DNA from: Epiperipatus broadwayi
Taxonomy: Eukaryota; Onychophora; Udeonychophora; Euonychophora; Peripatidae
Direction of reading: 5' to 3'
Assembly (NCBI GenBank): GCA_028023455.1
Contig: JAQFVV010012446.1
Span: 3,528,501 to 3,592,500 of the forward strand
Length of the DNA: 64,000 nt
Each line of letters starts with the position of its first letter. The first letter of the stretch is position 1. This document shows positions 49,020-59,899 of this stretch, one piece after another. Under the pieces are notes generated by a model that searched no databases, was not told the origin of the DNA, and saw only the letters and a list, made by a program, of their open reading frames with translations. Position numbers and translations under genes: made by a program.

Positions 49020-50110
49020 AAAAATACTTTTGCGCAATTTATGCGTTATTTGCATTATTTAATTTTATAAAAATTATCCACAGTGAACCAACTAGATATA
49101 CATTCCAAGAGCAATTAGATTAATTATATTCTTGAGCTGAATGGAGATTGGGTAAGATAGTGCTATAAAATACCCATGAGTGATCCAATGAGGGTCCATA
49201 TGATGTTATTGCTGGATATGTTTTAAATAATATTTTTTATGCTAATGGAATACTAAGCAGATAATAAATTTTTATCACTATAATTTGTCATTAATTATTC
49301 ACTTCATAACTAAGGTATCTCTGGTATTTTTCTTTTTTAGCAGTATCTATTACAGATTCGTTTCTCTCTTCTTTATGATCCAACAATGATCCTCTAATGC
49401 CAAATTAGTTTTCTAAGATGTTTTTTTTTGTTCTCATTCATACATTATTTTCTCTCCTTCTTGTGTGTCCACATAATCTGCACTTTATTTTTTCCCTTTC
49501 ATTTACAATAACATACTAATTCTAGTTGGAACATGAATCAATTCTTTAAAAAAAAAATATTTTTTTTCAATTCCCAACGTCTGTTTTCTATACCACTATG
49601 TGTTATGTGTAAATTTGCTTTCGTTTTGAATTCAAATTATGCATTTTGTGTCTATAAATCTGAATACTTAAATACATTTAATTAATTTTTGTTAAAAATA
49701 CAATAAGATTTCGATAATGTTGTATATTTATTTTTTTGAAAGATTAATATCTATGAATATGTAGCTATTACAAGCTTGATAGTGGGGATTATACATGTTC
49801 CCTTCTCTAGAAATTTTAATTCTGACATGCATTATGTTTTGGTATAGTAGAAGTGTGCCAGACTCTATATTTCAAGATGATGTGATACACTGTGACTTCA
49901 CCTTATACGGAGTCAGGAATCTCTAAGTAACTAAGCCCAAAGAAACCTGTTAGCTACTTTACCTTTCCATTCCCTGCCCTACATTTTCCCATATTTTTTT
50001 TCTATCCTGTTCCATCATATTTCCACAACATATTTTTTGACAACTCCATCATCTTTATATCTAAATCCCCCTTACCTTTTCACAAACCCAGCATAAAAAC
50101 CAATAACCCA
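49020..50110. other. Unassigned sequence
   Basis: A T-rich run, an A8/T8 junction near 49543-49567, and no coding frame. Nothing recognisable as a repeat boundary. Confidence 0.35.
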
Positions 50111-50119
50111 CTTTTTGTA

Positions 50120-51205
50120 TAATCACTTTATTTATATTTATTCTTCCACAACTTTATTATTTGTACTCTTTCTGCTTTCAGATATTTTACATTATTCAAT
50201 TAACAGTTATCTAATATTTTCTTTGTCTTCCTTACACAACTTGCAGGCTAAATCACTCACATTTATCCATGTATGTGTATATTTCCTTGTTGCTAAAGTT
50301 CCTGTTCGAGCCTTAAACAGTAAACTACTTTCTTTGCTATTATAAATTAACTTGCACCCAATATTCCATTTACTTTTATATATATTTAAACTCTTTTCAC
50401 TTTCCAACTAGTTCTCCATCTGTCCAACTCCATATTCTTTATTAATGCACTTATTCTAGCCCATTCCTTACCACTATAACACTCGACAATTCTCCTAACA
50501 CAATCATCCCACCTTTTATATAAATATACTGACATAAATTTTTTATCCAAATATTCTGCAAACCATACTATCCTTTTCACCCATCTTGTTGACTGCTCTT
50601 TACTCATAACAATTAAATTCTATTTTGGATATTCTCCTATTATCCATAAGCTGCAATCTACTGAACATTTTCATTTTCCTTTTTGCATCTCTCATATAAA
50701 AACTTTACCATCCCCATTTCTCCTTGAATTGCCTTCTTTGCTGTCTAAATATCTGTATCTAATGCATGTCTTCCTACTTCTCTTTATGCTTTTTCTAAGT
50801 AATCTAATACCTCTTTATTAGCACATAATGCATCATTATCATATGTTATCCCTGCTACTGCCATTCCTTTCCATACAATTCTAGATACATCATACTTATT
50901 ATATGAAAACTGTTAATTTCTTTAGCAATTCCTTTCTTTTCTTTGCTTCATTTATCAATGTTTTCTCCCATTCATCCAAGCAATTTCTATGATTACTTAA
51001 GATGATTCCCAAATAGTTATACCTATTCATCACACTTAATTTTACATCCCCCAATAAAAATTGTTTGTCTTCTCTTTTTCCAGTAGGTCCGTGGATTATG
51101 GTCAATGCTATCACTTCTAATGGTGAGTCCTTGATGCAGGTAGAATGCCATACCCTGGAGCTCGTGTTCTGTGGGTCCCAGCACTGTGCTAAAATGTTTC
51201 ATGAA
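50120..51205 (-). pseudogene. LINE ORF2 C-terminal half, decayed
   Basis: On the minus strand, 50899-51114 encodes DVKLSVMNRYNYLGIILSNH followed by EWEKTLINEAKKRKELLKKL, which fits the RT thumb (KYLGxxxxx...I...A.KA...L). Farther on, 50207-50407 encodes LLFKARTGTLATRKYTHTW and LACKLCKEDKENIR, matching the C-terminal FRLRTG...CxxCxxxxE motif of R1/I/Jockey-type LINEs. The region between (50386-50607) is Trp/Arg/Lys-rich. Its family differs from the RTE-like copy at 39 kb. Stops and shifts make it inactive. Confidence 0.72.
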
Positions 51206-51249
51206 CATCCAAGCAATAAACTATTCAATTATTTTGCTTTTTGTTCTGG

Positions 51250-53320
51250 TAGTAGCATTTAGATTTTGTTTATCAATGGTTTCATGAATGGGAACGGGCT
51301 AATTTGCACTGCAGATTTAATGGTGCAATTTTTAATTTGAATTAATTAAAAAAAAAAGAGAACTTAATGGTTTTTAGATTTATAGATGCCGATGGTTATG
51401 AAATATTTTCCCAGTCCAGAAAGTGATTCACAGAATATACTTAATGTTTTGTATGTGATGTAAAGATTTTGGTCTTAGTAATTAAAGGGGGAGGAGGTAG
51501 TTAGTATGGAAAGAAAAATCTTTAACAATTTTTAATTTGGATAGCTATCAACTTGAGAATGTGATCCAGTTTAAACATATCTTGATAACATGGTGGTCTT
51601 AACTGTTGGGGTTCAGCACATACTCCAATATTCAGCTGTTAGCTTTAACAAGGCAAAAGATAGCATATTTTCTATAAGTGATTTCACAACCACATCTAAG
51701 TTAAAATTGAATATACAACTGTTATTTGACCTATTTATTATTTAGAAATCAAACATGGAATGACAGCATAATATAAATCCATTAGAAAAACTTAATTTAA
51801 GTGTGTTTTATAAAGATCTAAAAATATAATGGATTTAAAAAGTCAATCAATATATTCTTCAGCTTGTTGTACAGTCTAATACCACGAAATCATGTCTTCA
51901 TTAGATCGGACATGTAAATTGAGTGAACAATAGACAAATCTATGAAAAATGTATTGATTTTTACTGGAGAAGCAAATGATATTTATGTTCTCAATATTAC
52001 CTTAAACGCATTCTAAAAAAATCAGTATTTATTGTTTTCATTGGGAAGTTGTGGCAGATAATAGAATGCACTGAAGTGCTGTCATTTTCAGAATGAAAAC
52101 ATTTATTACAGAGGAAGTTAAAAGATAGCTTTTGAGGACTAATGTAATAACAAGAAAATAATTTTTTTCTTTGGTCACAATTTTGGATATGTGTAACTTT
52201 AAATAACAGTATGGAGAATCCATAAATTAATTAATTCAAATAATATAGTTTGTGATAAAACTAAATACTCTACTATTGTTTGAATTAATGAATTTATGGG
52301 TGTCGCACACTTTTATTTAAAGTTATACAGTATATAACAACCAAAATTATAGTCCAAGAAAAAATTTTGTTTTTGCTGTTTAGTGCATTAATTTTCAAAT
52401 TAAAGCATTTATAGTAAATAAGTACATATTATTACGTTTTAATTAAATTTGAGATTTTTTTTCTCTCAAGTAAACAGATTACAGTTGCTCTAACTAACCA
52501 TCTAATATTGGTTAGAAAATAGATATTTACCGATTTTTAGCTATAGGATAAAGCAAGACTGGGAAACTGCTTGTACTCTCATCTACTAGCAATTGCAAAC
52601 CTTTATTTTTCCTCTGTAAGGTGCTCTTGAACACACACCTGTCCTACAATGAGATATGTAAAGGTTATTTATCTTTTTTTTTTAAATATTAAGATATATA
52701 TCATTTTTATTTTTAAAAAATGTAAACAATTTTATATATTATACACTACCTAATTGTTATGCTGTTGTTATAAAGTTAACAATTTTTATTTTAATATTTA
52801 TTAAAAGAAGAAACAAAATAGCAATAAATTTGAATGTTTTCTTTAAAGATTTATCTTCAGTCTGTAGTAGAGATGGGACGAATTAAGTCTGCAAAACTAT
52901 CATGCTGACGTAAATATTTGCTGATAAAAAATATTATGGGATATTTATCTTGTTTTAAAAGTATTTTTAATACCATGCTAAATAAAATACTGGTTAAGAG
53001 TTAAAATATTTTATCTTAGAATGTAAACTTGGATTATTAATCAAGTTGACAGAATCTTTTATCAGAATTGCATAAATTCCCAAAAAACTGCTCTCAGGGA
53101 TAATATTTTTACTAAACTGAAAATTTTTGAAAGAAAACAAAGCTTTTTAATTGCATAATTTATGAAGTTTATTATAACAGAGTTCAATGATCCCGAAGGT
53201 TTTCTTCAGCCCTCCATATTGCATGTTGTAACAATATTTAATTTTTTTTTTTTTAAAAAAAAAGACTGTTGATAGATGTCATCTATTTATTTAATAGTTA
53301 TTTATTAAAACTATGTTTAT
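51250..53320. other. Unassigned AT-rich sequence
   Basis: No tRNA boxes, RT motifs or clear inverted repeats seen. Open frames are below 66 codons and unremarkable. Confidence 0.35.
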
Positions 53321-53328
53321 CTAAATGG

Positions 53329-53680
53329 GTCAGAATAACTTACCGTCAACATGGATATAACAATGATGTTGGCAAACAAGGGCTTCGAACATGTCATAGT
53401 CAGATTTTCAATGAAAAGGATGGCCGAAGAGTTAGAAAGTGGAGAAGATTAAAGCCTGTCCATTAATGTTTGAAGATTTGCTATCTTAATATAAACTGAG
53501 CACTGATTATAGATGTGTGTGGGAGATGATGATCTGGACCAATTGATGAGGGCTGGTTCAGCATGCAAATATGTATATTGGAGATTACTTATCTTTTTCA
53601 CATGTATGTTGGTCATGTGTATTGGTTATATAAGACGAAGTGGATGACTGAAGAAAGCTTGAAAGTCTGGGTTCAAATCC
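53329..53680 (+). repeat. Family A hammerhead repeat, tandem copy 1
   Basis: This copy has an extended 5' part (GTCAGAATAACTTACCGTC...) before the shared GAAGATTTGCTATCTTAAT block. The hammerhead region (about 53529-53588) is decayed: TTGATGA for CTGATGA and GCAAA for GAAA, though stem II (GGGCTG-GTT-CAGCAT) is still visible. It ends with GGGTTCAAATCC. The 65-codon frame at 53269-53466 is not a recognised gene. Confidence 0.75.
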
Positions 53681-53796
53681 TTTCTAATTACATCTAGCTT
53701 AAATTCTACACTTGTATTTAAATATAAATTCAGCTTATATTCTGCCCCTCCATCTTCTGTGTATTTTAATGGTCTTAAAGTCCTATTATATGAGGA

Positions 53797-54160
53797 GTCA
53801 GAATGACTTATGGTCAACATGGGTATGACAACAAAATTGTTGTCAAACAAGAGCTTTGAACATGTCATCATTAGATTTTCAATGATATGGATGGCTGAAG
53901 AGTTGGAGAGTGGAGCAGATTGAAGCATGGTCATTAACATTTGAAGATTTGCTATCGTAATACAAACTGGGTACTGATTATATATATGTGTGTGTGTGTG
54001 TGTGGGAGTTGATGATGCAGACCAACTGATGTGTTGGTTCAACACTAAATACATATACTGGAGTTCATTTATTTTTTTCACATGTATGTTGTCATATGTA
54101 TCAGTTGTATAAGATGGAGTGGATGACTGAAAGGGGCTAGAAAGTCTGAGTTCAAATCTT
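53797..54160 (+). repeat. Family A hammerhead repeat, tandem copy 2
   Basis: Same orientation and extended 5' part as the copy at 53329, offset by about 470-480 bp. The HHR region (about 54013-54065) has lost two bases after CTGATG and has TAAA for GAAA; the stem II remnant TGTTG-GTT-CAACA remains. A TG tract precedes it (about 53986-54003). The tandem layout suggests a satellite-like origin. Confidence 0.75.
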
Positions 54161-54508
54161 TAATTAAATATAGTCAGTAAATTTGGGCAGACTTAGCTCA
54201 TATTAACAAATTTTGACAATATTTGTTTTCTAATGTTATGAATAATGCTTTTTATTAATAGTGAAATAAAGTGTATGCAACAATTACTAAATACTAATTT
54301 TTCAAGTTTGGACTTTCTAACTGGCCGGACAAACAGTAATTGTGTATATGAACAAGCTTGTTCTCAAGTTCGCTAAAAATGTACTGATTGTTTATTCTAA
54401 CAATTAGCAATAGTAAACTCTCCATACAGTAGTGCCACCCAGTACAAGCCTTAGTAATCAATGGATGTAGGAAGGTTTGTGCATAAAATCTCCATCTAGT
54501 GCCTACTC

Positions 54509-54567
54509 ATACAATATCACCAGACTAATTTCTAACTTGTGACTTTCATCAGTGAAGAGCTTTGGAT
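54509..54567 (-). ncRNA. Type I hammerhead motif, family B, minus copy
   Basis: Read on the minus strand: ATCCAAAGCTCTTCA, CTGATGA (54552-54546), stem II A-AGTC-ACA-AGTT-A-type hairpin (54545-54533), GAAAT (54532-54528), TA, GTC, then a stem I strand. All invariant core bases are present; stem I and stem II have accumulated changes (stem III C-G is now U-G). Confidence 0.65.
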
Positions 54568-54648
54568 CTGAGAGCACTGCACCTATCTAATGCAACTCTC
54601 CAGCAACCACTGTTTACCTATTTAGTTAACTAGGTGCAGTGCTCTCAG

Positions 54649-54707
54649 ATACAAAGCTCCTCACTGATGAAAGACACAAGCTAGAAACTAGTTTGAGGCT
54701 ATTGGAT
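54649..54707 (+). ncRNA. Type I hammerhead motif, family B, plus copy
   Basis: CTGATGA is at 54664-54670, a stem II-like segment AAGACACAAGCTA at 54671-54683, GAAAC at 54684-54688, TA, GTT (54691-54693), then TGAGGCTATTGGAT. The inner stem I helix TCCTCA/TGAGG(C) is perfect for five pairs, better than in other family B copies. Stem II is weak, so folding is uncertain. Confidence 0.65.
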
Positions 54708-55149
54708 GAGTAGGTACTAGGTGGGATTTTATGCAAATATATTCCTGCATTTATTGATTATCAAGGCTTGCACTGGATATCACTACTGTATGGAGAGTTT
54801 GCCACTACTAATAACAGCTTGCACAAGCATAGGAGATGGTGATCATGTGATATTCTAACAATTATATTAACGGAGAAATGATTAAAAACAAACAAGTATG
54901 TTCTCTACTTGGTTGAATTGTAAAATGGATATTATGCTATAAATAATATAGACAAGAAGATATAAGAATGTGGATTAAAATCTCAAATCATCAGTAGCTG
55001 ATTTTGATCATTTTAGGTTATATTTTGAAACAAAGTGGCGATTGTAGCTGTAAACATAACTGTGTTAAATAGAAAGTGATATTTTTTATACTAACTGATA
55101 TAGAGAATATTTGAAGCACCTTTTAAATATTAATACAAAAATTCTATAA

Positions 55150-55620
55150 TTATATTTAATGATCCTAGCACCTTATTTCCACTTGGATGCCACAATGAGG
55201 TTAAAAGAGCTATTGTTTTAAAAATGGAAGACTGCACGTCCTGATGGTATTCCTGGAGAATATTTATAGTAATGTAATCAAGTAAGAGTTTCAAACCTGT
55301 TGGATCTATTAGACATATATGAAAACATGATATTTAAAGATGTTTATTTTGTTTCAATGCATAAAAATAAAGGGGATAGAAAAAATTGCAATAATTATTA
55401 TGGATTATCATTCTTAATCTACCCCAAATGATTACCAAAGACTCAAGAATGTAGAAAATAAAGAATCCCCATTGGTAGCATGCTGATTGTCATGCAAAGG
55501 CAAAAACTTATCATGAATTGTGATTTTTATGGATATTTTTATTGTTGATATGGTTAACTGAGATTTGCAGCAGTGTTTGAAAATATTTGTTTGTCCACAA
55601 TTATATTATTAGGATGCTAC
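55150..55620 (+). pseudogene. LINE reverse transcriptase N-terminal fragment
   Basis: Near 55235-55265 the plus strand encodes TARPDGIPGEYL, matching the RT entry motif GKAPGPDGIPxE, and near 55340-55405 DVYFVSMHKNKGDRKNCNNY followed by YGLSFL, matching IxxIxKxKGDRxxCxNYRGISLL. Both are in the expected order and distance. Stops and shifts separate them. The following 95-codon frame (55718-56005) does not continue the RT and is unrecognised. Confidence 0.8.
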
Positions 55621-56329
55621 ATGAGAGTATGTGAAAGAAAACATTACTATCGGTGATGGGTACCCAAGCCATCGGTCATTAAAGATAGATAATATGTATT
55701 AGTTTCAGCTTTATTTAATGAAAGTAATTTTTGGAACAACTTATATGGCATTTCAGGAAGCAGGCTGCAAGATACATTATAGCTTTGAAGGTGAGTTTAT
55801 ATGGGGAACAGAGCATCTTTATTATATTACATTTGAGATTAGTTTTTCACAATTATCCTTTATTGATGAAGAATTACTAGATTTGATCCCCATCTATATC
55901 TCTTATTTACATCCTTGCTTCCTGTCTGCAGTTTATTTTAACAGTTTGAGAGGTCATTCTTCTTTACTGGTAACATTATTCTTAGACAACAATGATATCT
56001 TTTAATATAATCATTGTTCCAATTCACTCAACTATAGACAAATATAGGGATTGAGAAATATGGGCCATTATTATATATCATCAGTCATCTGATTTAGATA
56101 TTATTGAACATCTAAAGGGTAGCTTTATATGAGTATGGTATTAGCATGTCAGAAGATGGTTGTCTTAATATATCTTTAGAAGATGATTAAATATTAGACC
56201 AATTCATCCTGATTATAATGTAAACTATTGTAATACAGTACATTATATACCTAAACATAAATATTTTTTGCGTCTTATTCCTAACGTTACTGAACACATA
56301 AATCTTTATGTGGTAGAGGGTCAGATTTG

Positions 56330-56420
56330 AATATGTAAAGTCTTCCGATTGATTCCATTTCCGGCGCTCGAACACTTTACGAACTCCCGAGCCACAAAGT
56401 CATTCGATTATTTGTTTCTT
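56330..56420 (-). pseudogene. LINE tail fragment
   Basis: The segment around GGCGCTCGAACACTTTACGA and CATTCGATTATTTG matches the tails at 46870-47010, 51110-51240 and 59150-59260 in order but not in detail. Confidence 0.45.
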
Positions 56421-56449
56421 AATTGTCTATATATTAGTGTAATGATTTT

Positions 56450-56546
56450 TTTTTTTAATATGTCAAAGCGTTGACCCGGAAGCGAATCCGGGCCAGCTGC
56501 TTGGAAGGCAGCTATGCTAACCGCTTGGCAACCAATGCTTGACTGC
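56450..56546 (-). repeat. tRNA-Gly(UCC)-derived retrocopy, copy 3, with 12-bp TSD
   Basis: 56538 down to 56468 reads as a 71-nt tRNA-Gly-like sequence: acceptor GCATTGG/TCAACGC (one mismatch), A box CAAGCGGTTAGCATAG, perfect anticodon stem GCTGC/GCAGC with loop CTTCCAA (anticodon TCC), and B box GATTCGCTTCC. It continues into CTTTGACATATT and a poly(A) tract (T run at 56446-56456). TGTAATGATTTT flanks it at 56438-56449 and 56547-56558. Poly(A) plus TSD shows retrotransposition. No CCA is present. Confidence 0.85.
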
Positions 56547-56599
56547 TGTAATGATTTTGAATATTAAGTTGATCATAATCTGCAATAGTCCACTCTTCC

Positions 56600-58060
56600 C
56601 TTAACATAACCTGATGCAGAAACTATTGAAATATGTATGTAAATTTATTTATAGAACAAACAAATGCAAAAACGCTAATGTGTGTGCGTAAAATCATATA
56701 TATATAGAAGCACATTATAGTTGTCTGCACATGCAAGCGCATTGCGCGTCTGTTTTTTTAAATGTTTTAAGAGATGATTTAATTTTCTACGGTGTAGCAA
56801 TGAATTAGAACTGTGGAATGATTAGGTATTATTACTGGATAGAGCCTATTAAGGCCAGCTTCTTGAATTGACGATTTCTGATTCACCTTTCTTTTTTTTT
56901 TTTGCCAAATAAAAATCTGTAAACCTGATAACCGCATTAGCTTTAATTTCACTTTAGAAAATAAATGACCTAAAGGTTCACGGACTCACTTTTTTTTTAA
57001 AGTATCATCAGGTGTAATACTTTCTTTTCCAAAATGTGCCCAGAGAAATCTAAAGCAGAATGAATTTTTCAAACTGTTCATCAAAATTTTATGGTTTTAT
57101 GACATTATAAAATTTGCCTTCGGTTTTTATTTATTTTCCTCTGGAGATTTGACTAATCTCTTTTGCTCAGTCGCACTAAATTAATGAATACTGCGAAAAT
57201 AAAAAAAGTAACAGGTGAAACGCAGGTTGAGATAACTGTGGGCTACTAGATAAAAGTTTCATAAACACTGAAACAAACGCAAAACTATTATAAATCCCAT
57301 TATTGTAAAAATAGATTTCTGAACTTATTAAACATTTGGTAAAAAGTCGTAGTACTTTACATGCTGTTTTTAAAATAATTTATTTTATTTAAAAATTGAT
57401 AAACGGAATAAAAGCCATTAGTTTAGTATGTTTAGGTTTAGTGTGGAGGATTATATTTATTAAAAAGAATCTTTAAAATAGTTCTCTAAATAAAACAATA
57501 ATTATGCTTTCATTTTTAAGTTTATATATTATCTGTTTACGCTTAATAAATTTTATATATTTTCATTTGTTAATATCATTTCATTAGATTTAAAAAATTG
57601 CTTCGTAGTAAATCGAAAGATTTCGCGTTGTTTATTTATATATAATATTTAGTGAATTAAATGTGAAGGTATTTAAGCTTCACACTCTTAGTTCAAAATG
57701 CTTGAGTCTGGCTTATTTATATATAAATTGAGGCATAGATTAAGATGGGTCCCATCTTTTTCTTATAATTCTGACTTGTGTTTGAGAATTGAGAAGTCCA
57801 TGTGATGTCATTATTCCATCTTATTGGCTGTCACATAAGCATGTTTAAGGCGTATCTGTTGAAGGCTTTAGCTTTCACGTTATTACAATGTTATTTGTTT
57901 ACACTTAATAAATTTGATACATTTATATTTATGTTGAGTGATTTACTGGAAAACAGGTTCTATGTCTCGATATGTACCACGTGGGACATAAAAAAAGGCT
58001 GATGACGTGATTGTTCGGGAGTTCATAAGAAGTTCTAGTGCCAAAATTGGTCCCTGGAAC
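56600..58060. other. Unassigned sequence with a relic of the 11.7-kb repeat
   Basis: 57660-57740 contains AGCTTCACACTCTTAGTTC and AATGCTTGAGTCTGGCTTAT, related to 12085-12205 inside the inverted insertion. The 66-codon frame at 57802 is unremarkable. Nothing else is recognised. Confidence 0.4.
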
Positions 58061-58074
58061 CTCCCGACCCTAAC

Positions 58075-58305
58075 TTAGATGCTCTACCAACTGTGCCAAA
58101 TCGCGCAGAGCACGTGAAACATATAGAGTTTGGATGGGTATTGCCTTAATGTCTAAATCAATGGTTTCCAAATCTTTTCCACCAGTTGAACCTTTGAACA
58201 CTACCACCTGTGCCAAACTGCGCAGGCCACATGAGACATGTAGTGTTTGAACGGATATTGATTTAATGTCTAGGTCGATTATTTTCAATCTTTTCCACAA
58301 GTTGA
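58075..58305 (-). repeat. Two tandem units of a tRNA-like repeat, about 115 bp each
   Basis: On the minus strand both units run GTGGAAAAGAT...GACATTAAxxCAATA...CAAACxCTA...TGCGCxxTTTGGCACAG, ending in TTGGCACAGTTGGTAGAG-type sequence that looks like a tRNA A box. This explains the 76-codon frame whose two halves repeat each other (ending DLAQLVEHLS). It is a duplicated tRNA-derived repeat, not a protein. Confidence 0.75.
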
Positions 58306-58494
58306 ACTGTTAGAATAAACGTCATTTCTTGCTGCATCATATCTTTTATTGATAAAAAATGTTTAAAAGTAAACAATTCAACTCCTAGCACTTTACTGCA
58401 CATTATTCATAAACAATTGTAATCATTTCAAATCTGAGAGAGAAACAAAAATGATAATAGCCAAGAACAAAAATAATAATACACTAGAGATGTA

Positions 58495-58972
58495 AAAAAA
58501 ACAAGCAAAACTCTCCCTACAATAGTGCCACTCAGTGCAAGCCAGAGTAATCAATGGATGCCAGAAGACTTGTGCATAAAATCTCTACCTAGTGCCTACT
58601 CATCCAATATCCCCAGACTGGTTTCTGGCTTGTGGCCTTCATCAGTGAGGAACCTTGGATCTGAGAGCACTGCACCTAGATCTTAGGATCTAATGCAACC
58701 CTCCAGCAGCCACTTTTATCTCTACTTAACTATAAAACTATGAGAATAAAATTGAAAACACAATAATATTTTCAATCTAAGCTCATTAGCTTATATAGTC
58801 ATATAGGTCTGAACTCAGTTCAGTACTCATACATTTTGGTGTCTTTGGTTCTTTAATAACCATAGCCACTACTATCCTATTAGGCAGGATTGGTATTAAA
58901 CCACTATTATATGGAGAGTTTTGCCCATTTTAATAACAGTTATGAACAAGCATAAGAAATGGTGATCATGTG
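58495..58972. mobile_element. Family B hammerhead element with 14-bp TSD
   Basis: ACACTAGAGATGTA is perfectly duplicated at 58481-58494 and 58973-58986. The left arm carries a well-preserved minus-strand hammerhead. The right arm keeps only the outer end (ATTATATGGAGAGTTTTGCC...TAATAACAG), so it is a partially deleted inverted dimer. The interior (58740-58880) matches that of the 22.6-kb copy. Confidence 0.87.
58602..58660 (-). ncRNA. Type I hammerhead ribozyme motif, family B, best-preserved copy
   Basis: Read on the minus strand: ATCCAA-GGT-TCCTCA (58660-58646), CTGATGA (58645-58639), A-GGC-CACAA-GCC-A (58638-58626), GAAAC (58625-58621), CA, GTC cleavage triplet, then TGGGGA-TA-TTGGAT (58615-58602). 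Every invariant core base is present, both stem I helices pair (one G-U), and cleavage would fall after GTC at 58616. The A-A pair at the base of stem II is shared by the family and is the main doubt. Confidence 0.75.
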
Positions 58973-59139
58973 ACACTAGAGATGTATTTTGAGATGATGA
59001 TAAAGATCGATGTATGAAAATATGGAAACTCAGTAGTACATTATTATGTTCATTTAATATTTGCTATGCCATCTTTTAACTTCTGCAGCAAATTTTTTCT
59101 AAAATATTTTGAAACTATATGCATGCCCTCTGAGGTTTA

Positions 59140-59560
59140 ATACTGTGGTAGAGTGTCAAATTTTGGAGTCAAAGATCCTTAAATTGATTCCAGTTTGGGC
59201 ACTTCTAGCTTTCAAATTTCTTATGCACTCCTGAGTAATAAACCCCATTATTTTTCCCTGTCTAATTTTGGCTTTCCAGTGTATTTTATTTTCTTTCCTA
59301 TGTTGCACTTCTTTAGAATGTTTTGAGATGCTCTTTAGAGTTTCAATGGAGTCTGCATCCTCCACAAAAACTATGCTCAAGTTCACCATAAATACCCTTT
59401 TAAGAAGTCTTGTATTGTTTGTCCATTAACATGCACAATCCAACAAAGATATAATTTTGCAATAGTCAATGCTATAGTATCTCATCCAGTAAGATGAATA
59501 GCATATAACACCATTAGTTTATAATATGATTCTTACTTTTGCCATTTCATATTTATACTT
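59140..59560 (-). pseudogene. LINE C-terminal fragment
   Basis: The minus-strand frame 59156-59389 includes SIETLKSISKHSKEVQHRKE and KIHWKAKIRQGK, equivalent to the LK..LK.......DRxxWRxxIxxG end of BovB/CR1-like LINEs, followed by a basic tail. Upstream nucleotides (59365-59470) parallel those at 32470-32560. Truncated and frameshifted. Confidence 0.65.
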
Positions 59561-59684
59561 TGATTTAGGAAAACGTTTTTTGACATATGCAACATTTTCA
59601 ACTTATGAACTAGTTACTTGTTCTTAGATACAGCTGAGTACACTTTCAGTATAGTTCACCAGATTCATAGCTTTCACTGATTGG

Positions 59685-59880
59685 CTAAGAGTGCTGCTCT
59701 TTACCTCTCTGAGGAGTGCCAAAGCATGAAACCATGGTCAGAGGTTTGGGGGGTCCTGATAGATATTTTAAATGCTTTCTCTAGCTAAGCATTTATCACA
59801 AAGCTTGTTGAGGAATTGGCAATCCTCATTGTTTATAACTTGCAAGCTTAAGAGAATAGAGTCATGTGATCTATGGCTCT
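59685..59880. repeat. Dispersed repeat family F, copy 2
   Basis: Reverse complement of the repeat at 13545-13770, including GCATGAAACCATGGTCAG and the AAGCATTTATCACAAAGCTTG block. No coding or tRNA signal. Confidence 0.7.
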
Positions 59881-59899
59881 TATTTTGACTATATTTTTG

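Larger units (their letters stand above)
54407..54850. mobile_element. Family B hammerhead element, head-to-head inverted dimer with 14-bp TSD
   Basis: TATTCTAACAATTA is perfectly duplicated at 54393-54406 and 54851-54864. The minus-strand arm (about 54415-54600) and plus-strand arm (about 54632-54800) are reverse complements with outer ends GTAAACTCTCCATACAGTAG / CTACTGTATGGAGAGTTTG. Each has a hammerhead motif near the centre. The element is smaller than the 22.6-kb copy because the spacer is only about 30 bp. Confidence 0.87.

Noticed and set aside
53626-54081. 151-codon minus-strand open frame
   Set aside because: It lies antisense across the family A tandem repeat and includes a His/Thr run from the TG tract. 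No protein family is recognised.
55718-56005. 95-codon frame after the RT fragment as continuing ORF2
   Set aside because: It lacks the RT motifs expected at that distance and does not resemble any LINE domain.
56468-56538. Functional tRNA-Gly gene
   Set aside because: The cloverleaf is mostly sound, but the poly(A) tract and 12-bp TSD show it is a retrocopy, and the acceptor stem has a mismatch.
58070-58300. 76-codon frame with an internally repeated peptide
   Set aside because: The peptide repeat comes from two tandem tRNA-like DNA units, not from a repeat protein.
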